Shown here: positions 43,914 to 53,941 of the stretch, one piece after another
Layout of the letters: each line of letters begins with the position of its first letter
Numbering within the stretch: the first letter of the stretch is position 1
Source of the DNA: Plutella xylostella
Taxonomy: Eukaryota; Arthropoda; Insecta; Lepidoptera; Plutellidae
Reading direction: 5' to 3'
DNA: 64,000 nt
NCBI RefSeq assembly: GCF_932276165.1
Contig: NC_064012.1
Location: forward strand, 14,515,501 to 14,579,500
Notes under the pieces: generated by a model
Told to the model about the DNA's origin: nothing
The model's database searches: none
The model's input: only the letters and a program-made list of their open reading frames with translations
Position numbers and translations under genes: made by a program

Positions 43914-46397
43914 GCGTGGCGGGCGCGCGCGCGGCGGCGAGTGTGCGCCGGCGCAGCGCCCCACGCCGCCGCCGCCCGCCCGCCGCCCCGCCCCCGGGAC
44001 ATACACCGCCCATATCTACAGCTTTCAAGACGCTCACTTTTGCAATTAGGTACGTGTATAGATCTTGAGCCATCTATGAATGGTGTTGCTAGAGCTATAT
44101 AGGCATTTCAGTAATTTTCCTAAAGGAAAAATCTTATCAATTTATAACATTATTTAATTTAACATTTTATATTAAGTTTAGTGTGCAAGCTTACCACAAT
44201 GATCACAGAGTGCTCTTTCAAGCGCGCCATTCATATTTTTGATACATTGTACGTAATAGGTACATTGCGGTGGTGTAATGGCGGATGGCGGACTACCAGA
44301 CGGCACAAAGCCGGGGAAGCCGCTGAGACAATAATATTTACCCGATGGTCGCAAGGACGCCGAACGACCGCTCCTGACCTACCACAATCAAACTAAACAT
44401 TTACTAGATCTATAAAACGTTATAGGTCCTACCCTAAATATTTACCATACGAAACCAAAAGTTTTGCATTAAACTCGCCCGATTTCTTTACACGATCGTG
44501 TAAACTAAACCTGCCGAACGATCTTCGACCGTATCTTCGACTCCTCAAAAGTTATCCATCAAACACAGCCAAGTTTCATGATCTAAACATTGTAGTAAAA
44601 TCGTCAAGTCAATTCTGACCTTTCGGCCCGAATCGGAAGGCTCGAAATCGCTTGGCGGTTTAAAATCTGCAGTGGAGTCAAACATTTTTTGAAGCCGGAA
44701 TTTCATTAACAACATTTCGGTTTACGAAAGCGACGTAGTAAGTTTGGGTTATGTGATAAATAAATAAATAATAATAATAACAATCGGCTGGCGCTATAAA
44801 TGCTCGGGTTGCTGAACTGTGGCGTGTAAACATAACAGTCGACGCGGCCTCCGTAGTAAACAACATTAGAATTATAACAACAAATTGTTGTAATATTTTG
44901 TTACATCGTTACATGACGTAAGAAATTGTGCGAGTTGAGAAAGAGCTTTCGTAGCTCGTAGCCCGTAGGCGGTCCGTCGTAGCACGGCGTAGCACGCTCG
45001 TAGCATCATGAAAACACTTTCATTATTTGAAAATTGTAAGCTTCCAAGTATTATTATTTGTTTAAATAAATTAATGTTTGTACTAGATATATAACAAAAA
45101 GTTATATAGAAAAAGATACACTACCTGGCAAAGCATGGCCAAATATAATTACACTAAGTACATGCTAAGTACTATGAAGAAGAAAAGCTGACAAAGTCGA
45201 TCCAGCAGTCTTTAATCTTTATCGATATCCTATTTTGTTATGTAGCCTGTAGTATGACCCTGTGCCCTGTGTCCTACATTGGATGTAAACAATTTTTAGT
45301 CAATTAATTTGAATTTTGTACCCGTCTAATGCTCCTATCTCTTTCACTCCTGACAGCAGTGCTGTTACACGCCTGAAATTACATTTGCCATCAAAAATAA
45401 AGGTATAAATTAGAAGTACTGCAGCGCTGGGCTTACATATGAAAATTATGTATTTAGGTTCATAATTATAAGGTTCACTATTGCTTGAAAAGCTGTAAAA
45501 TTATTAGTTAGCCGTGTAAAGCTAAGCCCCGCCCCCAAAATGGCGCTTGATGCGTGCGCGCACAAATCTTCCCTTTACGTTCAACTGCCAAGCGAAATAC
45601 CGCCTTATGTCTTCGTGGCTGGGTTTACAGAAATGTAATTTTCAGTTTCATGATCTTGAACTCTTTAAAATTTTACGACGCGGCAATGTGTGGCTTGTGG
45701 TTTATAGTTTCGCCTTAACTTGTCTGAGAAACAGAGATTTGTACTGATACATTTGGCGTTTGCAATTATTTACGTTCACTCGCCACCTCGGCAGCATAAA
45801 TTGATAGGTATAATATAACTGGGTATAACAAACAGTTACCAGATTTCTTGTAGGTATCCGTTTGAGCTAGTAGCTTCAGTTCGGTAGGTATACTTTTAAA
45901 TCTTATGATATATGTAAGTATTTATATTAAGTACCATTATTACGACGAACTGTGGAGGCCCTATGATCCTCGTGGATTAAGAAGAATTAGATAATCATCA
46001 TCATTACGATTACGAACCTACTTAATTATTACAGAAATATTGAAGTATCTAATGTAAAAGATACACATAATAATAATAATAATATTAGTACTCTGATAAC
46101 ACATAGATACAAACAAATGAGTCATTGTAGAGCAAAGCTCTCCAGACGTAGGTAAGTACTTACATCTTATTATCATCGGCATCGCTTTCATTGCAACTAT
46201 CCGTAATCCGTTACCGACTAGGCTTATATTACAAAACACTGTCGTCGACAAAACAAAGTATCACATACTAACCTTGGGGCGTACTCCAATTTAGCGATTA
46301 ACATACGATAGAGTTATTAGTGATGTTTCATCTAAATGGGTTTGGCAGTTCAAAAGTTACGCTAGTTATTAATTTAAAATGATTGTCAGGGGAATTA
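43914..46397. other. Upstream region of FoxF
   Basis: Promoter and 5' UTR of FoxF are expected just right of 43913; the GC-rich island ends near 44000. No TATA box at an obvious position. The remainder is AT-rich and unrecognised. Confidence 0.45.
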
Positions 46398-46615
46398 CAC
46401 TCACCGGCAATGAAAAAGTTCCATTGAGAAAATCACGAAATTACTCCTAAACGAAAAAAAAAAACTTAGTGACGCCTTCTGCAATATTTAAGTGCATTTA
46501 ACGGAGCATCAGAATATAACAAACTAAAAACATAAAATATTATGTTCGAATTTCCTTTTCAATGTTTAAAAAAATTGGGGCCATTTGGTGTCTGCATTTT
46601 GTAAAGTACGTGAGT
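46398..46615. mobile_element. MITE family A, copy 5
   Basis: CACTCACCGGCAATGAAAAA, TTAGTGACGCCTTCTGCAAT and GGGGCCATTTGGTGTCTGCA as in other copies. The right end is degraded (TACGTGAGT). Confidence 0.8.
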
Positions 46616-48692
46616 CTATAACATTTAACGCCTTTTCGGTTTTTTGCAGGTATGCCCATATTCTAGTCACGGCTTTAGCCTTTGCATTATTGGCCCACCA
46701 GACACTTAACTTTCAATAAATATAAATATAATATAATCTATTTATTTATGTATGAACTCGTTATTGCACACATAAGTAGGTATAAATAAATACACCGCAA
46801 ATGAGAAAAAAATTTAGACAAAGGTCGGCCTATAGGTCGGCAGAAATTGCCTTTTGGCAACTCAACCTTTCATTTTTAGCTATCTCAACAGGAACTTAGT
46901 TTACTAACTAGCCTACAAAACAAGGCTAAATCTAATGCCTCACACCTATTCGTAATGTCATAGTGGGAGTCCGTGGCACCTTGTTTTATCATCCATCCAC
47001 GTCCATTACGACATCCTGTAAGATTGGTAATGGAATCTAAAGTCTTTCAAGTCGCCGTCTTGCGCGCGCGCAACTTTGTTTACGTTAGATGCTTTTGTAC
47101 AGCAATGCACGCTTTCGACGTACCTACCTACGTAGAGCTAAATATGGACCGAGATGTTGAATGAAATTAGCTTCATAGCAATTTTATATTTAAAGGTATT
47201 ATGGATGGTTATTTTGTAGTTTCAATGTGTAAAAATATTTACCAACCCAACGCTACGCAAATTAGGTACTTACCTACTTCATAAAGGATTTTCTCCAGCC
47301 TGTCTTAAGCTTTACACAGTATACTACCTACTGGTACATAGTTAAATCATATGATACATAACATAAATACTTAAAGGTAATTCACTATTTAACCTGCATT
47401 GGAGATGGTTACATTACAACACTTACAACAGATGCTCCTATTCCGAGAACAGGTAGGTAGGTACTGAGTAGATAGTTGCTGGTTGGATACAAAGAGGAGT
47501 TGGAAATTAAATCCATCCAATTAATAATAATCAATTATGTAGATACTATATTGTTAATCTTCCTGTGTCTGTATCCAGTACTTATCACTGCATAGGTACT
47601 GGATACAAATAAGGTGTAGTACAAAGGTAACTATGTTGCTTATATCCAATAGAATTGTTTCCACTGAACTTTGCATTTCAATCCTGGCCAATAAAAAAAA
47701 ACAAATCCAAAACACTGGCCGATCAGAGTTCAGCACCATCGCACAAAAAAGTAAAAAACATAAAATCCCAAAGCCGTTCCACGTTCAAATCTTCGTTACC
47801 CGGATTCTCCGTTCACTGCCGACGGACGCAACGCACATGGCCCGTGTCATAAAAGATTATTTACGGGCTCGGGTCTTGCAGACGCTTTCACAAGCTGACG
47901 TATGGCGTTGAGATCTGGCCTCGTACCTACTACCTACCCAGTAGGTGTGAGGTTGCTCTTTGTGTTGCTGTTCATCATTCTGGCACACCAATGAGTGTCA
48001 GCCGTTGTCAGAAGGCAGCCGCAGTCGTTTTCTTGGGAATTATGTGATACAACTTGCATAGATACTTACTTTATTTGTATGTATGGTACTTCTGAGTATT
48101 AAAAGTACCTGTACTTACGTGAACTAGACTAGGGAGGAATATATACCAATTTAAAAAAACAGAGTGAGGCAGCATTGTTCAACAGGCTTACTGATCTAGG
48201 TAGAAGAAGCGGTACCTATAAATCGAAGTAGTAATATTCTTTGGTCTAGTTTTTACTTCGGTAACATTTTCACAAACGCTTTGAATTCCACCCACTTTGG
48301 CCAATACTAGCCATTACCATGTTATTATGTCACCACTCACTAAACAGCTGGTTAACAAATTCCCGTTTAACATTCACGCGGCTCTTGAGCCGGCTAATCT
48401 CTAGTGGTTTCTCATAACTCTGTTTGTTTCACCTCACACCTACCTACGGCGCGGAAGCAATCATCGTTGGAGATAAATTCTTCAAAATTCTCAAGTGCTA
48501 CTTGGAGATAGGACCTGCCTCCTCTGACACTGTAATATTCAGGATAGTTTAGAGATTACAAAGCGGTAGCATTTCGAGTGGCTTGCTGCAAGGGATAACT
48601 TTTTTGATCCGAATAGGGAACTTACATAGGTATTAGGTATGCTTCTGTTGGTGTCCTATGGTATAAAATATAAATGATGTAGGTATAGTAGG

Positions 48693-48737
48693 CATAATAA
48701 GTTACTAGGTACCTAAGGAACCTAGTAACTTATTATG
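48693..48737. repeat. Perfect 18-bp hairpin
   Basis: CATAATAAGTTACTAGGT and its exact complement, separated by 9 nt. Either a tiny fold-back or a local replication product. Confidence 0.75.
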
Positions 48738-49788
48738 TGATCTGTGCTAAGGATGAGCATAAAAATTATAGTTACCTACACAGTACTTTATTTCTGTCTG
48801 AATCCTTCAAGATTGTCTTACAACTGCACTGCGAAACTTTTATTTCGTGCAACCAAAGCTATGATCAAATCATTCACTGTGAATGTGATAAAGAAACAAA
48901 TCATCAAACCTTTTGTCCGACGATCTCTCTGCCTACACCTACTTGCTAGCCGTATCGAGTGTGAGTATGGGAACTATGGGAAGCTATACGTTCCTCGGCC
49001 AATGTAAACAATCCGAGAACGGCTGGTCGGGTGCCTCGCATGTGCTAGCATCGTGGGTTATGGCCTATGGCATATCTATCCAGTTAGCTTTTTTGGTAGC
49101 ACGTTAGTTATGTGCTTAAATTAAACTTCACTGGTAGGAGCTGAAGGTAACTATTAGGTACCTTCCGCTTCAAAGGTATACATAATATACATATGCTTTA
49201 AAAATATATGAGCAAGCTGTAAAGTCATAAAGATTACCTAGTGAGGTAGAGGTAGATTCCTAAACTCATTACGAAGATAAACCTATAAAATTGTCCCTAG
49301 TGACCAACCAAGAAATAGAGTTGATTTGTTTGAATACTAATAATCTTGTAAATATGTAACAAACACCTATCTAATTAAGGTTAAATTAAGTACCCCGTAA
49401 AAATAGAATTCCGCTATTCTTCACCCATAGCCACGAAGTTGTATTTTGTGTGTGTTTTTTCCACAAATTGTACAAGACAAAGGGTTAGCAGGATGCATTA
49501 TGCCGTCAGCTGCGTTTGTTTGGTTGCGGGCCTAACACAATAAACACGGGACTGAAATGTAACCGCGCCCGCGAACACCGACCACGCTTGTCATAACTTA
49601 GACATGCTGATGATTAGTTCTACCGATTGATTTGTATCAAAATAATATTTAATATAATATATTATTTAATCGAATATTTAATAAACACTTAGAAATCATT
49701 ATCATAATCATAATCATCAAAGGATAGGTTAATTCCTGATGGAAAATAAATAAAATTAGTTGTGTGAGTATTGTAAAGAATCGAACCG

Positions 49789-49794
49789 TTTATT
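49789..49794 (-). terminator. Candidate poly(A) signal of the zinc-finger gene
   Basis: AATAAA on the minus strand, about 235 bp past the stop codon. A donor-like GTAAGT just after the stop (near 50006) leaves a 3'-UTR intron possible. Confidence 0.45.
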
Positions 49795-50027
49795 AGATAG
49801 GTAATTTGTAAGTACAGTGGATAAAAGCTGTTTATATCTGCTATAACTTTTTACAACATAAAATAATCATACCGTTAATTTTGCATCATGCTTATGCCGC
49901 ATGCTCATATAGTTGTCTACTTACATCTAAATCCAATAAGTACTTCATTGAATAAATAACCAATCTAAGTTGATTGTAGCAAGATTAACAAGAAAAATAA
50001 AACTTACATCTAAAGCGTGGAATAACT

Positions 50028-50844
50028 CTAATAGTTGGCCATAGGCGGGTGAGGCGCGGGCGTCGGGTTCAACTCGGCCACATAATACAAGTTGTCCCCC
50101 TCGCCCATTGGCTGCAGATTCGACAGATTCAGAAAGTCCAGCAAATTGTCCTGAACCGGCATATTCTGCGGAGTGGGATATTTCTCCACGGGATCATTGG
50201 GCACCCCTAGGGATCCGTGAGATCGCATGTGGAAGTTCAGATGACTGGTCTGCTTGAACCTACGCCCGCAGACGGAACACTCAAACGGCTGGATGTTAGT
50301 GTGAGTCCTCATATGCTGTCGCAAATGCACGGACTGAGAGAAGCATTTGTTACAGATGACGCACTTAAATGGCTTAATCTTGGTATGTGTGCGTAGATGC
50401 TGGTCTAAGCCCGCCTTTTGTGTGAAGGCTTTAGGGCAGAAGGTGCAGCCAAAGGGTCTGATACCGGTGTGCATTCTCATATGCTGCTGTAACCCACCCT
50501 GCTGTGTGAATCTTTTGAAGCATAGCGAGCATTGGTGAGGCTTCATTTTCGCGTGGAATATTCGGTTATGCTCGTCGTATTGTGCGCTGTCTAGGAACGT
50601 TTGTCCGCAGATTCTGCATGAGAAGGTGAGTCTGTTTGCCGCTTGCAGCTGGGCGGCTAAGGGCGTGGTCGGATAGAAGTCTCTGTCTAGTCGTTTCTCG
50701 CAGACCTGACAGCGTAACGCGGCTTTGCGTCGCTTCGTGTGTTCTTCTCGGAAGTGCATGGAATATTCGCAGCAGTTGAAGAAGATCTGGCGACACTGGA
50801 AGTCAGGCCGGAGCGCCGACGGGAACGTGCAGGTGAAGGGACCC
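50028..50844 (-). CDS. Zinc-finger gene exon 4 (fingers 2-6 and tail)
   Basis: Acceptor GTCTGCAG|GGGTCC. A nearby alternative acceptor (TTCAG|CACACG) gives the wrong frame, which decides the boundary. It encodes the Cys-rich segment, five C2H2 fingers and the C-terminal tail. Confidence 0.92.
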
Positions 50845-53464
50845 CTGCAGACGTGTGCTGAATTGAGTAAGTTACTAAGAAGCTACTTACAAAAAATACA
50901 CCAACCTATTTCTTGAGAACGTAGTTGTGTGTGGCCCACCGGAAATCATCTACAGTCCAACAAGTCATGACAACAAAGAGTGCGATTTTGCGAAGACTTT
51001 TTATAATTTTCAGTTATTTTACATTAATTTTAAAAATAAAATACCGATTGATAATGGCTTTGTAACAGATTTTTGCTAAAATAAATATAATAGATCGATT
51101 AAATACGGAGTTAGGATCCATTTTCGTTCTCAGGACTTTTATAGTTCTACTGTAAGGAGCATTCAAACTCAAACTCAAACTCAAATTTTTTTATTCATCG
51201 TACAAATATAAAATTTTCTGATGAACGTCAATTTTTACAAATTACTCTCCGTTCGGATAAGGGGGGGCTCTTTCTGTCTAAGGAGAAGAACGGAGGCAAG
51301 AAACTCCTGAGCCATCTTTTCAAAAAAAGACTTAAAACTAGTTGGTATACAATACATATAAGCTTAATAATTATTATTATAATAATATGAGCAGAGCTAA
51401 CTACTTATCACAGCCATGCATTAACGTCCTCTAAGTAATCATCAATTTTATAATAAGCTTTTTTACTGAGTTTCTCTTTAATTGAGACGGCGTTTAAAAC
51501 TAGAGTTTGCACAAAGGTTTAATTCCAGTAAGCCACAATTAAATAAAACATAATTTATTTTGCCCCACTCACCTCAAGTCTACAGCGGGCTTCTGTTTCA
51601 CCTGTGTCCTCTTCACCACTCCCTCCAGCCGCTTCCTCTTGCCGACATCCGCGTCGTTCCCGGTGGACAACCTGACCACCAGGTACGACGTGTCTTCAGT
51701 GAACATGTGGGTCGCCATGTCGTCGCACCTGGCCGGCTCCTGCTTCAGAGGTACGAACTTGAAGCCGCAGGCGTTGTTTATGTTCTGGGAAATTTTGGAA
51801 AGGTTAATTGAAAGGTGTAAGTAATTACATTTTACTGGCCGTATTATTTCAGATCGAGCTCAAGTTTTATTCCCTACAACTGATAAATTGGAATTACATA
51901 GGTATCACATAGCTAGATAAGTATATACTTTTAGTAAAAAAACTTCGATAAAAAGTATCCTCTACGTGTTAATCCAGGGTGTCGGCTAAATCCATATCAA
52001 ATTTCATTAAAATTGGTTGAGCCGTTTTGACAAACATACACACAAACTTTCGCCTTTATAATATTAGTAGGATGTACAGTGAACAAAAGAAATAAGTGTC
52101 CACCTGCACTGCAACCAATTTAACTTTAATAAACAGGCTGTTAAAATAATATTTATAAATGAGATGGAGTACTTATAAGATTTAAATATACTGTTTAATG
52201 ACACACACACACTGACGCCTTGTACTAATGTACTCCCTTGCGGAGTAGGCAGAGGTGCATTGCTGCACCCACTTTTCGCCAGAGAGTTATGTTGGTCCCA
52301 ATGTAATAGGTGGCGGGCCTATTGCCATTTTACGGGCACATCCAAGACCCGAGAACAAATATCTATGTTTAAACAAATATCTGCCCCAGCCGGGAATCGA
52401 ACCCGGGACCTTCGGCTCAGTAGTCAGGGTCACTAACCACTACGCCATTCGGTCGTCCAAAATGCTTCTGAGGGGGGTCAGGTTTCTCTGTACAAGACCG
52501 TACTTCGAAAAGTGGATGGCTCGATTGCAAGTCCCCTCTATCCCGTCGGGGACTATAATCGTGAACATCATATTGTTGAACATTTAGGTAGGGAGTTATA
52601 ATAAGTACCTGCACGCATAACATGCATGGCAACTTTGAATTTGTAAATAAAGCCAATGAAATACCTAAGTATATTAGTTTGGTACAGTTACTCACATAGT
52701 CATCAGGATCGAGTACCGGCAAGATGGCGTCGGCCCCGCCGGAGCCCGCGTTATCATGCTGAAGCTTCTTGTGGTTCAGGAGCGCCACGGCATTGTAGAA
52801 CGACTTGTTGCACAGTATGCACACAAACTGCGCTTCTACCTCCGAATACTGGCAATAGAAAATACGGTAGTGTTATAATACCTTGTTGGTGTTTCATCAT
52901 CATCACCCTGTTTAATCAGCCACTACTAGATATAGGCCTCTCCCAAGTAGATCACTCCTGGGAACCATTTGTAATAGGTATAGGTACTCAGCACTCAGCC
53001 TTCCTCATTGGTTCGCGGTTAAAATAGAACCAATGTTTAAAGTGATTGACCATAGAATCTGAAAACTACCGCTGTATGCCACAGGCCACAACCAGTCTAG
53101 CCATCCGGTCCACGCAATCCAATGCCATCATCATCATCATTGGCCACTGCATCTTGACAGATGATTGTTACAGGTTTGTATAAAAGTACCCTCGGTGATA
53201 ACCATGCAAACCGAGTATTGGATCGCGTTCTAGCAAACCCGAGGCATGCCTCGCCGCCGAGGCGTGGACAGGTGGATACGCGGCTACTGGTTTTATGAGT
53301 TAATACAAATATACATATTTGATAATGATAGAGACCGTTAAGCAGTCAGTAGCAGTACTTACATTGAGGGTTAAAGCTGTATTGTTACTTCCATTCTGAT
53401 AATGTTGTGCTGCATCATTAATTGTGATTGTACCATTATTTGGAGCTGTGTCTTTCTGTTCCAT
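50028..53464 (-). CDS. C2H2 zinc-finger protein, 427 aa, six fingers
   Basis: A probable DNA-binding transcription regulator. Exons 53464-53363, 52848-52696, 51784-51573 and 50844-50028 sum to 1,284 nt with matching phases, stop TAG at 50030-50028. Finger 1 (residues 44-65, C-X2-C/H-X4-H) is isolated in exon 2. Residues 156-190 form a Cys-rich segment (RGPFTCTF, FQCRQIFFNCCEYSMHFREE). Five further fingers lie at about 231-252, 260-280, 288-308, 316-336 and 344-364, with TGEKP-like linkers (THTGIRPFGC, THTKIKPFKC, THTNIQPFEC). The tail has a hydrophobic-acidic patch (NLLDFLNLSNLQPMGEGDN) that could be an activation or interaction motif. I cannot give it a specific gene name. It is divergent from UBE2G2. 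Confidence 0.9.
51165..51330 (-). repeat. LINE 3'-UTR fragment with AAACTC tail
   Basis: On the minus strand GGAGTTTCTTGCCTCCGTTC and AGAAAGAGCCCCCCC precede an A-rich stretch and (GAGTTT)n. This looks like a common lepidopteran LINE tail. In intron 3 of the zinc-finger gene. Confidence 0.55.
51573..51784 (-). CDS. Zinc-finger gene exon 3 (linker)
   Basis: Acceptor TCCCAG|AACATA and donor TTGAG|GTGAGT. It encodes NINNACGFKFVPLKQEPARC to VKQKPAVDL. LKQEP resembles a sumoylation consensus. KRKRLEGVVKR is a candidate nuclear localisation signal. Confidence 0.85.
51960..52072 (-). mobile_element. Helitron 5'-end fragment, minus strand
   Basis: On the minus strand it starts TCCTACTAATATTATAAAGG after an A, followed by CGAAAGTTTGTGTGTATG. 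It is a related but different family, with no recognisable CTAG end, so partial. Confidence 0.7.
52203..52457 (-). repeat. SINE S1, full length, minus strand
   Basis: Reverse complement of the 14.0-kb copy: (AC)n tail at the left, CGGGAATCGAACCCGGGACC (box B complement) and ACCACTACGCCATTCGGTCG at the right. Lies in intron 2 of the zinc-finger gene, in the same orientation as that gene. Confidence 0.9.
52462..52497. repeat. MITE family D fragment
   Basis: AATGCTTCTGAGGGGGGTCA then GGTTTCTCTGTAC matches the loop and right arm of family D. The left arm is missing. It abuts the SINE S1 copy. Confidence 0.7.
52696..52848 (-). CDS. Zinc-finger gene exon 2 (finger 1)
   Basis: Acceptor TTGCCAG|TATTCG and donor TAT|GTGAGT, 51 codons. 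It has one C2H2 finger, CILCNKSFYNAVALLNHKK then LQH, followed by an Asp-rich linker. Confidence 0.88.
52885..53005 (-). mobile_element. RTE-type LINE 3' fragment, minus strand
   Basis: CATCATCATCACCCTGTT, ATATAGGCCTCTCCCAAGTA and CACTCAGCCTTCCTCATTGG resemble the other copies at lower identity. In intron 1 of the zinc-finger gene. Confidence 0.6.
53363..53464 (-). CDS. Zinc-finger gene exon 1
   Basis: Starts with the ATG at 53462-53464 (MEQKDTAPNNGTITINDAAQ) and ends AAT|GTAAGT after 34 codons, phase 0. The Asn/Thr-rich N-terminus shows no domain. Confidence 0.85.
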
Positions 53465-53898
53465 TGTCATTATAAACTTAAATTACAATAATTTATGCAC
53501 CTAATGTGCACTTTCCTTTGATTAAACCTGAAAATTGCAGTTCAGTTCGCGGATAAACTCGCGGCAGCCCGCCATATTTTAAAACCATAGACAATCCAAT
53601 CCATAGACAAGACAAAATAAAAACCATAGAGTATTTCAACCGTTTTTGAAATCAATATACAACGTTTGAAAACCGTTGATTTTGGCAGTGAAAAAAAGGA
53701 ACCTATTTTGTGTTGAGTTTCAAACAGTTGCTTAATGTCAATCACAGATGTTCTAATTTTAGTCTGTGAAGAAACTCAAACTGTCAAACAAACGTCAGCC
53801 GGTCAAGCCACAAACACAATTTTCGGCACACTTTCGTAAAATTTACTGAATTAAATTCATACAAAACCCAATTAACCAACAAACCTACTGTCCTAATC
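53465..53898. promoter_or_regulatory. Shared divergent promoter, zinc-finger gene and UBE2G2
   Basis: The two ATGs are 434 bp apart and face away from each other. Both 5' UTRs and any promoter must fit here. CCATATTTTA (53571) is present; there is no clear TATA box at a plausible distance from either start, as is usual for housekeeping genes. Confidence 0.6.
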
Positions 53899-53941
53899 AT
53901 GGCTGGATCTGCGTTGCGTCGTCTGATGGCAGAATATAAGC
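53899..53941 (+). CDS. UBE2G2: UBE2G2 exon 1
   Basis: ATG at 53899-53901; ends AAGC|GTAAGT. Encodes MAGSALRRLMAEYK and the first base of Gln. Confidence 0.95.

Larger units (their letters stand above)
46616..50027. other. Intergenic between FoxF and the zinc-finger gene
   Basis: Holds the perfect hairpin at 48693 and the likely zinc-finger 3' UTR at its right end. Several ORFs of 60-90 codons lack any support. Confidence 0.45.

Noticed and set aside
43914..44006. Longer FoxF N-terminus from 44006
   Set aside because: That start is GTG, and an in-frame TAG lies just upstream; the first ATG is at 43913.
43255..44073. 272-codon minus-strand ORF overlapping FoxF in another frame
   Set aside because: Pro/Arg/Ala-rich frame-shadow of the same GC-rich exon.
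43260..44102. 280-codon plus-strand ORF opposite FoxF
   Set aside because: Shadow of the GC-rich forkhead exon; its Ala/Arg/Val-rich product has no domain, while the minus-strand frame encodes a complete forkhead domain.
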